Assembly (NCBI RefSeq): GCF_040115645.1
Contig: NC_089551.1
Coordinates: forward strand, 1,550,001 to 1,614,000
DNA from: Euwallacea fornicatus
Lineage: Eukaryota > Arthropoda > Insecta > Coleoptera > Curculionidae
Reading direction: 5' to 3'
Length of the DNA: 64,000 nt
Each line of letters starts with the position of its first letter. The first letter of the stretch is position 1. Shown here in pieces: positions 39,232 to 50,850 of the stretch. Both the position numbers and the translations under genes were made by a program. Below the pieces are notes generated by a model, which worked only from the letters and a program-made list of their open reading frames with translations, was not told where the DNA came from and ran no database searches.

Positions 39232-42200
39232 CGTTAATACCCTACCACGGTTTAAATCACGTAACTTTTCCTTCACGTCACGACAGATAAAGATTGAAAG
39301 TCGCCGTACGTAAAATGACAAGTCATATAGAGTCAATATGCTAAAAAAGGATAAAGATATATTTGAAGTGTCTCGACCCGACAGTGTTTTGTTTCATGAT
39401 GGCCGCTAGATTTGTTGACGTTTCCCGCTTCACCTGACAGCCGAAATTCTGAAAGCGTCGATTTTCGTTAATCGTAGTCGCTTTTCGTGTCTTAAACCCT
39501 CATTTTATTTGTTCATCGACTTTTGTGCCAAAAGTCTGCTCTTTTAAAAGCTGAAATAGTGCTCTCGGTTATTTATTATCGGTGTTATTATTCTTATCGT
39601 TGGTATAATGCCCAAGTTCTCAAACAGTCCGTGTAAGGAGCTTGCAGCGTCCCATATCAACTATTCTGAAAGAGAATTGGAAAATAATGGACCCTTATTA
39701 CCATTGAATTCAGTTAGAGAGGTAAATTGAATTTTAATATTTTGGAATTAATATACTGACAGCGTTCCGCCAATTCCTGACAAATTTCTGCAACACATTA
39801 ATTTGGAAAAGACGCAGCATGACCGTTTATATGAAGCCTGTGACGTGAATAAAAAGTTTCGTGGTTTGTACTGTGCAAGATCTTCACCCCACGCGCCCAT
39901 ATACAGGGGGGGTCTCAGCAAGTCCGGCGCGTTGGACGAAATTTTTAATCACCCCACTCAGAAAACAAACCGCCGCGTGGAGCCGTCACCCAACCTCGCC
40001 CCCCCACAAGGCCGGTACTGCCCATGTACACAGTTACCCTAAAAAAGTTTTTTTTTTTAATATATCTCCGTTAGCGCTCTGCCACAATCTCTGAGGAAGT
40101 TTCTGCCACTTTACTGAAACCTTTTTTCACTTTTTGCTTCCTATTAGGTTTCTTACTTGGGTCACGGTTACGAGCTTTGAAAATAACAGTCCAAGAATGC
40201 GTTTTTCCCTTCCGCTGATTTATTTGCATTTAAATCGTCATCATCGCGTATTATTACAATTTTAGTGCCTCTCGTAAAACATTAATTAAAAATGTTTGGA
40301 AAAACTTCTGTTAGCGGCGAGGGCAAAAAAGCGATTTGTCGTCGCCTTTGGGCACACAACCGCCTTCCATCATCGGCGACTTTGCCATAAAATCGCGCTT
40401 TCAAACCCGAAGGAATGCGAAATAATTTTGACTGCAAGATTGAAGAGAAGATGAATTTCTCGAATGTTTAATCCGGCTGACGATTCTGTACCTGTCACGT
40501 CCAGTGCGTATTTAAATTAATTATATCGGAATAAGAATTACAATAAACTGGCCACTTAGCGTGTCGTATTTAAATAAGAAAGGCCACCGCAGACCGAGGG
40601 GGCATTACCATAATTTTAAGAGATGCATCCTTTTTAACGCTAATCATTTGCGGAATTATATTGCCTATTATTTGCATAGTTTTACATAAGCGTGCCTCTA
40701 ATTATCTTTGGATGTTCCAGCGCATTTTTTATCAGGCTCGTATTGGATCCATTTCCAAATTGATTATTTCCAAAATTGTTTCGACGCACTTCATTACTCG
40801 CCCAAACCCGAAAGTAGGACCAAAGAGGTCAGCTCTTTCCTACGCCGTATATTTCATTCGGACAAGTTCCTTTCCCAATACTTTTAATTAGAAACCTGAC
40901 ATTCCGAATGGTCCGAACCGGTGGAATCTTCTCCCATTAAGAACATGCCTATAAATAATCGCATTCTTCCTAATTTTTATCTAAACCTCGTTTCACAACA
41001 GTTCCGAATACGAGTCCATAACATTATACACTGGAGTTGGATTGAATTGTCCCGCCACCTTGTGGAACGCCACTATCTGCCCCACTTCCCATCAGAATTA
41101 GTTCGGAAAAGTTCCAAATTTTCCCGATGCTCTACACGGAAACTCGCAATTATCGACGTAATTTTTTTAATGCACCTAAACTGACAATCTCTTGGAGAGT
41201 TGAACAGTGTAGGCGCACAGGACTAAAAGTTCTCCGTGTTTTTATTGATCGGCGATACATTAAAACGTCACTAAAACCGAATTTATGGACTTTCGTTGGA
41301 ACATACTGGCCATACAGAACCGCAATAGAAGAAATTAAATTCTGTCAAAATTTAGAAAGCGCGATATTTATAAGGCGCCTTTGTTGTTGCCTACTTCGTA
41401 AAGGAAATACTGTTACTTAATGACAACGATGGGAACCAGTGTGGTGTAGCAAGACGCGTATAAGACGTCTTTTTTCGGACTTGGCCATTTTCCCCTTTCT
41501 TGCTTAATGTACAACGTTTTTAAAACAGGAAAACCATATTCCGCCTCTGTAGAAGCGATAAGCTGTGCACGCCTCTGATCTTTGACCCGAACCGAGGAGT
41601 CGGGAATTCAGCCTGATACACCTCTGGCTTTACATTAACTAAAATCCGAAATTTCGCTAGATGAAAAGCACACCTAAACCTATTGCCCCGCACATTTTCA
41701 TTGGCGTAACAGACGCGCTTCTGAAATATAAAATTTTTCGATAGTCGTTAAGTACTCCCAATCGAGTCGGTTTTGCCGAAGATCTGTTTTATTGTGTGTA
41801 GAACTGCAAGATCCGTCTGTTGGTGTCACCGATAAAAAGGCCGGACACAAGCTTGACAAAATTCCGGACAGTACTTAGCCGATCTGGGTGTCACCGCGCA
41901 TTGTCAAACGCTCTCATCCTCGGGGGGCAAAAACGGACTGTCCGGTGCCCCGTTTCAGTTTTAACAGTCTCAGGTCGATTATAAAATTCTCGATCCGAGT
42001 GTGGCCAAAAAACGTAATTGATTATCGAAAGAATTTTTATGTGTTTAGTTTTATTACGGGCTTGCCGGTACGTGCTGTCATGTGTCGCCTCTCCATCGCA
42101 CTTATTGTGTGCGATTACGCGATCGGGATGGTACTCCGAGTGAGTCGGATTCTCGGAAACCGTCCGAGAAGGGTTTTTTCGGCCGCGGATTAATTATTGT

Positions 42201-42209
42201 CCGCCACTG
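42201..42209 (-). repeat. lone Tc1-type terminal motif
   Basis: ATTATTGTCCGCCACTG, read on the minus strand, begins CAGTGGCGGACAATAAT. That is the usual start of Tc1-like elements and resembles the end at 36643. No transposase or second end was found near it. Confidence 0.45.
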
Positions 42210-42866
42210 AAATACCCTTCACTCGAAACAAATATTCCGAACAGGTCAATCAAAGTATGTATGTATGTAAGGAGTGTCCATCCATCACGTATTATTCGGT
42301 GACATTGCGGGGATAGGGGCCCCCCGTGCATATCAAACGACTCACGTGCGAGTACCGAGTGCACTCGAAGGTCGTCCAGCCGACGACGTCTCCTGCTTTG
42401 GTGATTAGAAACTGTCCAACTGAGCCATCGCTTCGGATTTCGTTTGTAAAATCGCCTTTTATTGCCTACGAATGTAAATTGTGTGAAGGTTTATGGTACT
42501 CGTTTCCTGGTTCACGTCGTTAGTATTCGACGACACGAGCCTCTCGTCAGTTTTGAAGAAGATTAAGTATGCGAGCAATCAGCTATAAGGGATTTGAAGT
42601 ACCACCTTGTTATTATAATGGCTATGGGCTTCTTCAAAAATCATTAGCTCGCAGAAAAAGCGCTGAGACAAACATCAAATGAAACACTTGTTTTACGTGT
42701 AATTTACATGTAGACGTTGGAGCTAGTTGTGCAAGGTGTGAAATGAGGAGAGATAGATTATTTAAAAAATAAAGTAAATAATCGCATATATTTTACGTGT
42801 TAAAATAATATTTTTGGTACAAAAGAAATAACAATGGAAGGAGCGATATCGAATTAAGAAAAAAAG

Positions 42867-42872
42867 AAAAAA
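42867..42872 (-). terminator. RNA polymerase III terminator of tRNA-Gln
   Basis: On the minus strand six T follow the mature tRNA 3' end after three bases, and a second T run lies a few bases on. This is the standard stop signal for polymerase III. Confidence 0.85.
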
Positions 42873-42875
42873 TTT

Positions 42876-42947
42876 AGGTTCCACCGAGATTTGAACTCGG
42901 ATCGCTGGATTCAAAGTCCAGAGTGCTAACCATTACACCATGGAACC
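42876..42947 (-). tRNA. tRNA-Gln, anticodon TTG
   Basis: This 72-nt gene reads CAA (and CAG by wobble) codons. The acceptor arm pairs GGTTCCA with TGGAACC and is followed by discriminator T. The D arm holds the A box TGGTGTAATGG (42930-42940). The anticodon stem CTGGA/TCCAG closes the loop CTTTGAA with anticodon TTG at 42912-42914. The T arm holds the B box GTTCAAATC (42888-42896). There is no intron, and CCA is not encoded, as expected for a nuclear eukaryotic tRNA. All stems are intact and a T-run terminator follows directly, so the gene should be functional. It stands alone, with no other tRNA gene seen in the window. Confidence 0.97.
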
Positions 42948-44789
42948 TCTCAGTGACTTTCGTCTGTAGACTATTATATCCCGCAGGTTATTACTGGCAA
43001 CTCTTGGTTATTCTCGTTAAGTGGTTTAAATGGTTTTAATTTGGGTGATTTCAAATAAATTATTGTGCGTTCAATAAGGTGATGAAGTGTATGGTGTGTG
43101 TATAAATAGTATATCCCCACACAAATCAATTCCAAAAATTTGAGAATACCTATTATTCCCCTAAAACTATTTGAATTTACGAACTCGCATAAAAGGTCAT
43201 ATATGAGTGAAGCTTTATACATTTGTTCCTGTTTCCGAGAAACAGTTGGTGGACTTATTGTCTTACGGCTCAGGTACCTACGAATGCTATGCAGCTTACC
43301 TGGTGAACTTCTGAGCTGTAATCAACAGTAACTCTTTGCATTTGGGCGACACTGCATGCTACAGCGGGTGCGACTTTGTTCAAAAATAAAATTTCCAAAG
43401 CTTCAAATATCGAAAATCGCAGTTACTCGAGGCACAGTGCTGTCCGCGTAGGCAGGCAGAAAAGCAAATGTGGGTTTATCTGATTTTTAATTTATCACCC
43501 GAGAGTCGGGGAAAAGGTGTGTCGAACCCCATTAAACAGAATTTGACAACGCGGTGGTCGACTGGGCTGAGATCCACCCAATTTGCTGCCCATACGCACC
43601 AGCCCGACTGATGATGACTTGCCTTTTGCGTATTGTATGTTAATAGCCGAGTTGGGAAATCAATGGTCCCCTCTGTCCCCTTCGCGCTAACCTGACGACT
43701 CCAACTTGTTGAAGGCGATCAACAAACTAATATAATAAGCGATAAACGGTCCCTTCGCAAAAAGATAATAAGCGAGAGATTAAGGAAACAGAAGTGACAA
43801 GATGACCGGTGTCCGAGGGTGAAGCAAACTTTCCCACGCTTGACAGGGTGAGAGTTGTTTTACGGTTTTTACGACTGTTTGAGGCTGTTGCGTCTTATCA
43901 AGGGTGGATGTTGATGTAGTCAGGACGCAACGGGATTTGTTTTTAATTAAACTAAAATGGTAGGAATAAAACACGAAACAATGTCAACAAAGGCCCAATG
44001 TAAATTCGTCCATTATCCAGTATGACACTTACGTTTATCGGCCATTCGGGGCCCGTGTTTTATGACTTCCCATTTTTTGTGCGGCTCAGTCCTAAATATT
44101 TTTGATGGCTTTTTAAAATATAAATTGGACACGGAAATAGTAAAAAACGTTTCCCTGTTTGCATTTTATTTAATAGGGGAAACGCGAGTGGTTTTATAGT
44201 AGTTTCGGTTTACCCTTAAACTCCCAAAATTATTCGGCCAAATTTGTTCACCTCCCCCTACGCTGCATTTTAAACTCTGACGTTTGGACACTTTATTAGC
44301 CTTTTGAATAAATTTGGACATGACATCGGTATAGTTTTAAAACCGCCTACATAACGATGTCCTGCAGCAATATACCCATATCTATGCATATTAATTTTAT
44401 GACAAAGTTGCGTTAGAATCGAAAAATAACTGGTGGCAATGCTAGTCACCGACCACAAGGATTTCTTACGTTGCATCATACCCTTGAGTGCTCAAGTAAA
44501 AAAAAAACACCCTGTGACAACACTACAGTGCTGCCACCCAATTTCTCGCACAATTTGCCGGTTCAGTGAGGCTTAACCGTTGCGTGAACCCATTCTAAAC
44601 CGGAGGTTCGGGAACACTCAAGGAATCGTCACATGTGACTGTTGATGTTCAGGATGATGCTTTTTGTGTGCTCGCATTTGGCAAAGGTTAAAGGGGATGT
44701 AGCCCCATGATGATAAGATAATAAAAAATCGCGAAAATTTGAAAGCAATATCTCAAAAACCGTTGAGGCAAAATAAAAAAATAAGTGAC
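42948..44789. other. non-coding stretch, no gene recognised
   Basis: It contains an AT-rich segment beside the tRNA and an element-like AACACCCTGTG motif near 44507. Open frames are under 85 codons and unrecognised. Confidence 0.45.
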
Positions 44790-45330
44790 GGTGGCATATG
44801 ATCTGAACCCACCAAAGATTAATGGTTCCTTCTTTAGAAAAATGACTTCTTTTATGTTGTCACGTGGCTTTTTACGAAAAATTGCGCATTTGTTTGCCTA
44901 TTCTCCGTGTAATTACGGTCAAGCTTGTAGAGTGAAAATGGGTACTGGGAGGGGTGAAGTAAAACAAAAAACGGTTGAAAAATATAATAAATAATATAAT
45001 GAATCCTAGCCAATCCATAGCCAAACCCGCCAAAACCAACGCAACCAAACCGTTCTTACCCAAAAACGAACGTGTAGTTTAATTGAAAAGCAGTTAAAAG
45101 ACATATGGTGGCTACGGTTAAGCTCGATTAGGTTGGGTTTCATCATATTATTTACCACATTTGTCAACTATTTTTTGTTTTACTTTACCCACTAAGTGCC
45201 CTTTTTCACTCCGCGGCTCCGAAAGCTCGCAGATACTTATACGGAAAATAAGTATAAAAATCCGCAATTTTTTCAAAGAAGAAACCATTAATTTTTGATG
45301 GGTTAAAGTGATATGGACCTTAAGCGACAC
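44790..45330. mobile_element. foldback element with ~200-bp inverted arms (FB5), ends undefined
   Basis: The left arm at about 44790-45012 matches the reverse complement of about 45135-45330. Shared words are ATTAATGGTTCCTTCTTT versus ATTAATGGTTTCTTCTTT, GTGAAGTAAAACAAAAAACG versus GTAAAGTAAAACAAAAAATA, and AAATAATATAATGAATCC versus AAATAATATGATGAAACC. The central loop is about 120 bp. Outer ends are not sharp; arms may extend weakly to about 44700 and 45420. No coding capacity. Unlike the others it shows no clear ACAGGGTG end. Confidence 0.75.
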
Positions 45331-48233
45331 TCTCGCAGAATCTATATAGATATTTTCGCTTAAAATGGTGTGGACTATAAGTCGTTAAAATCCTCCCATA
45401 AAAGAAAAAAAAAGGCGCCTTGTGCGGGGCTCCACATGCTGAAACATTCAAATACCTAATGGGAGGTGAGAACATGTGAATTGAAATGAGTACGTTCTTG
45501 CATCGATATACAGGAAATTCAGAATATATTGTAGTAATTCCTCCTAGTGAACTAACGCTTCTCAGCGTCAGATACCAGACGAGTATCGTCATAGCGGTGA
45601 ATTGATGAGTCTTGCTCCATCTCGCGTTCAATCGGTTAATCAGCAACAGAGCTTTGCAGGGGCTTAAGGGGTACGAGGAGTATTTGGCCAGAGGCACACA
45701 AAAGCAAAGATAAAGTGGGATTTAATAGTGTGTTCGACAAGGTGCTTGGTGATACAAAATTCCTGCCCTCATAGGCAAGTTTTGAGCGACAAATTGGACT
45801 ACTGTGGGCTACTGCTGCAAGCTGCACCCTGCAGTGACAAATTATCGCCACCATAACAGAGTAATCGATGCTCTTTTATTATTATCATGCAGATATGTTC
45901 GCGGCACCTGACCGAGTAGTAACTTTAGTTCTTACATTGATGGGATCGGGGCCATCTGCCTGATTAAGACATAACACTCTTCCAAATGTCCCCAATTGAA
46001 TCTGAATGACCCGTATGTTTTGGCTATTCAAATTTCGTTATTTCAGTTGTTAAATTTGCATTTAACGCCCTTTTTATGGCAGTTTACAGCGGGCCCAACT
46101 ACTGAATGAATCCACTTGCCAATGAGATTTATCGATGGGTTTTATCGGTTTCATTTACTCGGACCATTCAGTGGCTCTTAATTGGTGTTGGAGTAGACTT
46201 GTCACTTCTTGATAGATGGCCCTGTTTTGATGTTATTGCCTCTTTGCCTTGGGTTTCAACTTGGGCCGTGACGTCACTGCCTACGAGATTACTATCATCG
46301 TTTCAAATAAACACATAGTTGTGGAGAAACGCGTTTTTCTTCGATGGAAGTAAACAGAACCGACCGACGACGTGTCCGAGCTTTGGGAGTGCTCAAGGTC
46401 TCCTGGCCAAGGTAGCAGAAGATTTTTATATGCCTAGCAATAGTTGTTGGCAAATATGTACTGGGTGGTCAAATTCCCTCTGAGCCGAAAGCGAGTCAAT
46501 AAATCAAGGGGGAATACTGTAAGAGTGAAAGTGCTTTGGGCGGATTTACATTTTCCAACAGAAATTAGCTGCGTTGTTGTACACGTATGGCAGCCGTGTC
46601 CGACACTTGTTTCAGCTTTTATGAATAAACATTAGAAACTTTGCATGAGGCACGATTTTATCTTTCCCCGAAGATTTATCGGCGGGCTAAATGAAGACGA
46701 AGAGACGTGGGCTTAAGATTGTCATCTAATTGCAATGGGGAAACTTTCAGGGCGCTCCTGGAATAAAAACGACCGAAGGCCGAAACTTTTTAGCCCGTGG
46801 TCAAAATTGGCCACTTACCTAATTGTTTATGTTGACCGTTCTCAGCCCGTATCTGCCTTTAACTGTTTGAACAAATTTCAACTGACTGATGCAGGATGCT
46901 GTTTACACAGGCAGTGTGGCACTTCAAACAACGCTAAGTGTGAAAATTAACAGGGACAACAAGTACGTAGAATCCGAAAATAAAGCAAACGAAAACGGAA
47001 AATAAACACTCGTCAGCTCATCCACCTGGGCCCTCGGGTGGTGCTCCTGATACAGTCAAAAGCCTTGGAGCGAACGCGGGCTGAAAAATCAGTTGAAAAA
47101 CCCATTTACGCCAACAGTATGGTCAAATTAACGGCTCACATGACCCAGATTGGTCTAAGGCCCACGCAAATTCGTTTGTCAACCATAAATCGGCGTTCTC
47201 AACCGGTTGCATTTCGTCATAATTCCAACTTATGGCATATCTCATATACATATTATAACACATTGTGTGTAACTGGTCATTTAGAAGCTCAATGACAAGT
47301 CAGGTGGCTGCAGCTGAGATCGGTTATTGCTCGTTAATAAAAGCTCCTGAATGATCGGTGTAATGCTTTGAATACCAAGCGAGTTTACAAAATAATAAAA
47401 GTTTTCACACTGTCGCGAAATCCAACGTGTAAAGTAACTTTCTTTTACAGCGCTCGTGTTTTGGCCCTACGGCACGATAATTGCCCATTTTGCCCCTAGC
47501 TGCAGAACACGCCATTATTGTATTGTACACACTCCTACGACTTATTATTTACCTAGCGAGATAACGTTGTTTTGCGGTTGTCATGGAAACTAATGTCAAA
47601 TGGAACGTCACCACAACGGGTTTTAGATTTATATATTTTATACTTAAATTCCACACTATAATAATTCTATGCCAATGGCCAAAATTCTAAAAAAATTCTG
47701 GGCCCTAGTGGAACCGTCTTACATAGTTCCAGCAGCCAAGCAAGGCGGAAGTCTCCTCCAAACAGTTCTTTCCTCCACTCCAACCCACGTTTCCCGTAAA
47801 TACGGAATAGAACTGTCCCCTCTGCTACGCATCACTTTGAAGGTTAAATGAGTGAATCCTCAGTTGGGGGTCTGAGGGGCTTCTGAGACAGACTGCCATT
47901 CTTAGCAGCTTAGCCCAGCGCAGTGATGTGCACCACTCCGCTCCGATTTGAATCTGATCTTATTTGTCCGTAACACAGGACTGTGGGAGGAACCATAGCA
48001 ATGAGAAGTATTATGTGTTGTTGACGAGTTAATTTACTTGTCACACAACCAGCTTTTTTAGTACAATTTCAGTCCTCGTGCCGAGACACTGCGCTCGATA
48101 ACCGAGTACAAAAACACCTTCACTAATGCGAAAGCTACGTCACTACGTAATTAGCATAATTAATTAAATCACTATGGATCACTATACGGAACGCGCTAAC
48201 GCTCATAATGTTTTGTTAACACTCTGGGGTATA
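45331..48233. other. non-coding stretch, no gene recognised
   Basis: The longest frame is 125 codons (45320-45697, minus), not recognised. No repeats beyond short AT-rich runs were seen. Confidence 0.45.
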
Positions 48234-49236
48234 CGGGGATAGTCCTACAAGTACTCGATTTGACATATAGATGACGATTTTTTTGGTTGTATTACAAAGA
48301 CATGACCTGAAAAAGCTTAAGTCTAAAGGTTGTGTTTGTACTGTTTGTACTGAACGCTTTCAGAGGTTTTGTTAACGCGGAAAAATTGGTCGTCGATGCG
48401 TGATTCAATACTTTCATTTGGAAGGTCTTAGTTCATACAATAGCAGAGCGGAGTGTGATGCTACTCTAGGGGACTCTCATTCTTCGTTGACAACTGAAAA
48501 ATATTCGGTGGCAGAGGCCGAGACGAACTTCGCAGTGGTTGACCCCCTGACGCTCCAGACCTAACCACTCCAGACATTGTGGTGAATATCCACAAACTGT
48601 AGATTGATACTTCAAAAAGTACTGTAGATCGCATTTTCATCGACCAATTCGATATGAGAGAGCTGTGCGCAAGATGCGTACCGCGAGTACCCACAGTGGA
48701 AAAAGATCAGCGACGCGAGAATGTTTCAACGGAGCGTTTGGCCAAGTTTCGCAGCAATAAAGCTGAGTTTTTGCGTCGATTCATAACCATAGATGAATCC
48801 TCAATCCACACCTGAGGCGAAAGAGCCGTTAAAATTATGAACTCAAAGGAGAGATTCGGCATCAAGGAAGGCGAAAAACGTTCCATCTGCAGGAAAGAAG
48901 GTGGCGTCAGTTTTTTGGCCCGTGGGAGCATTTTTGTTGACCATCTCTTTGAAGGAAAACAATAAACGGAGAATATTATACGAATTTGTTGCAGCGTTTG
49001 AGCGAAGAAGTTAGGAAAAAGTGACCGCATTTGGCGAAAAAAAGTCTTGTTTCATCAAGACAACAGACCAGTGGACGCTTCCGTGATCATGATGGGCAAA
49101 ATCAATCTATTTACTTTCGAACTTTGCCTCATCCACCCTGCACGCCAGATTTAGCCCCTTCAGATTTTCTTTTAGAATACTGTATATATATATTTTTTTT
49201 TAAGCTTTAGGTCAGGTACTTCTGGGATTTTCCTCG
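48234..49236 (+). mobile_element. mariner element, full length but decayed (copy M1)
   Basis: It is flanked by TA on both sides (48232-48233 and 49237-49238). The left end reads CGGGGATAGTCCTACAAGTA and the right end, reverse-complemented, CGAGGAAAATCCCAGAAGTA. The length is 1003 bp. The plus strand carries a mariner transposase in pieces: the N-terminal region near 48380-48560, then VPTVEKDQRR near 48690. FITIDESSIHT near 48785 carries the first Asp in the DES position, and VLFHQDNRPVDASV near 49045 carries the second. A weak remnant of the SPDLAPxD region lies near 49130-49165. Stops and frameshifts interrupt it throughout. It is the best-bounded copy of a family with two more members at 57120 and 59751. 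Confidence 0.9.
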
Positions 49237-49239
49237 TAC

Positions 49240-49533
49240 TTATGAATGTTTTTTCTGCAAAATTCCTGTAGTGCAGATAAAGCCAACCGTAATTAGCATA
49301 CCTAGTAATATACCGGATAATTCGTCCATCAATAATGGTGACCACTCCTGTCTGCACATAACGTTTATATTACTTATCTCTAGCACCAGGCATGTGACAT
49401 ATCTATTTGCCGTTGACGCTCTACATCGTTCCACGGGATGCTTTATCCCATCTATACGTACAAATTCTTTTGGCGTCTCTAAGAAGCTCAACCCCTTAAT
49501 TGTGTCAAGACGAATTCGCCCTCAGGTGTGACA
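49240..49533 (-). other. candidate terminal exon of unrecognised membrane protein
   Basis: On the minus strand a frame is open from a TGA near 49530 to a TAA at 49240-49242. It reads RIRLDTIKGLSFLETPKEFV, then HPVERCRA and further cysteines, then a 20-residue hydrophobic stretch (SGILLGMLITVGFICTTGIL) and a short basic tail (QKKHS). This looks like the end of a type I membrane protein: an ectodomain piece with three cysteines, one membrane span and a short cytosolic end. A possible splice acceptor (CACACCTGAG) precedes it but has a weak pyrimidine tract. The stop codon lies one base from the TA duplication of mariner copy M1. I recognise no family. The opposite strand is also open, so chance is not excluded. 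Confidence 0.3.
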
Positions 49534-50218
49534 TATATTTCGGTGGATATTTTTTTTATTTGGGCTCGTAGACGGATCAGACACCGCATCCTCTCAATTT
49601 CGCATTGTGCCCGGGGACACGTGCGCCAATGCGGGGACACTTAATTTGCAATTGAATGCGCGTCAGCACAAAGGTAAAAACATAAATAAAGTGATCAAGA
49701 CCTTCTTTGCCAAGCTGGTTTCTCCCTTCTGGACGTTTTGACGGGATCGTTTGTCATTAGAAACGTGTTTTACCAGAAAAATATTTGTTGAGGGGGCAAT
49801 AGGATGCCACCTCGATCTGGGTTTGCTGCCCAAAATGGGAATTATCCCAAAAATTTCTGCGGTAAACCACCTCGATATTGGCCAACAGTTTCCCAATAAC
49901 CAGAGCTGACTTGAAGAAGCCATTTTTCCCACAACTGCGTTTACTTTAATCTAGAAATAAGAAAGTTTCCGAGAAGTTACGTCGAAGCAACGTCGCGCGT
50001 CTCTCGACGTCGCATGTCACTTTTGCAACGTCGTTTTAACGTAATTTCCAGGTTACTTTGTACTTCCTTCCATTCTAGAATATAAAGCTGCATACCAAAG
50101 GATTATCCGTAGACGATTCGGTGACGAGAGATAGAATAGGGCTTATTCGGCCTTTGTTTCAGCTGCCGACAGCTCACATAGGAAGGTTCTTTTGAGTTTG
50201 CCAGCCCTCGCACGCTAG
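49534..50218. other. non-coding stretch
   Basis: One 89-codon minus-strand frame (49663-49932), not recognised. If the exon at 49240-49533 is real, an upstream exon might lie here or beyond, but none could be identified. Confidence 0.35.
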
Positions 50219-50653
50219 GCAAACGACTTCGGAGGGCAGCCGTGCTCTCCAGGAGAAAGCCCTGAGAGGAAAAGTTATCTTACCAGAATTCTAGAAGAGG
50301 TTATACATGATCAGGCCGAAGAGACGGAAAGATCTCTCTGGGATTCGAGTGATCTATTCAGCATTTATCTTGTAAGAGCTATTGATACGTTCCTAATAAG
50401 ATCCTTACTGATTCAGGAGTGCCCTTATAGGGCAGGAAGAGTCAACATGATTTTGTCTAGATGGCAGCAAAAATTCGTCTCTCGCTGTCTCAACGCAGGC
50501 CGAGACCTCAAAATAGCCAATCGGAAATGGTGGCCCCAAGAAGTAATTCTCTGCTCTAGGACCGGAGCCTCTTTCCAGAAGTTGAGGGGCGTTCTCTCTA
50601 TCTTCACGTGTGTTAAGAAGCCAACATCTTACTGTGATCAAAAAATGAAGTGA
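50219..50653 (+). other. 144-codon open segment, unrecognised
   Basis: The plus-strand frame has no stop between the TAG at 50216 and the TGA at 50651-50653. It has no ATG before 50447, so it would be an exon rather than a whole gene. It includes RILEEVIHDQAEETERSLWD, RWQQKFVSRCLNAGRDLKIA and NRKWWPQEVILC. No family was recognised. Open frames of this size are expected a few times by chance in 64 kb, and the minus strand is partly open too. Confidence 0.2.
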
Positions 50654-50850
50654 GTTTATTTATAAAATGAATAATCTTTGTTTATTATCCTTTCGGGTCG
50701 ATTTTACGGAAAATCAGGTTTTGAAAAAGTGTCATTATTATTTTTTAATTTTTTATTATATTTTTTTATTTATAAATTTCTTGTTGCGTTTATTTTTGCA
50801 TGAATTTTCTTCCTTTCAGTATTTTCAATCATCCCATGTATCTCACCTTT

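Larger units (their letters stand above)
37410..42866. other. long non-coding stretch, no gene recognised
   Basis: It contains a three-unit 20-bp tandem repeat (38918-38977), an inverted copy of repeat R2 (39085-39231) and a lone Tc1-type end at 42201-42209. An element-like CACAGGGTGTCC motif lies at about 38776 without a partner. Open frames stay at 101 codons or less and none is recognised. Confidence 0.45.

Noticed and set aside
42201..42209. complete Tc1 element ending at this motif
   Set aside because: No transposase or opposite end was found within several kilobases upstream; kept only as a lone end.
45320..45697. 125-codon minus-strand open frame
   Set aside because: No similarity recognised, and low-complexity F/Y-rich stretches come from A/T runs.
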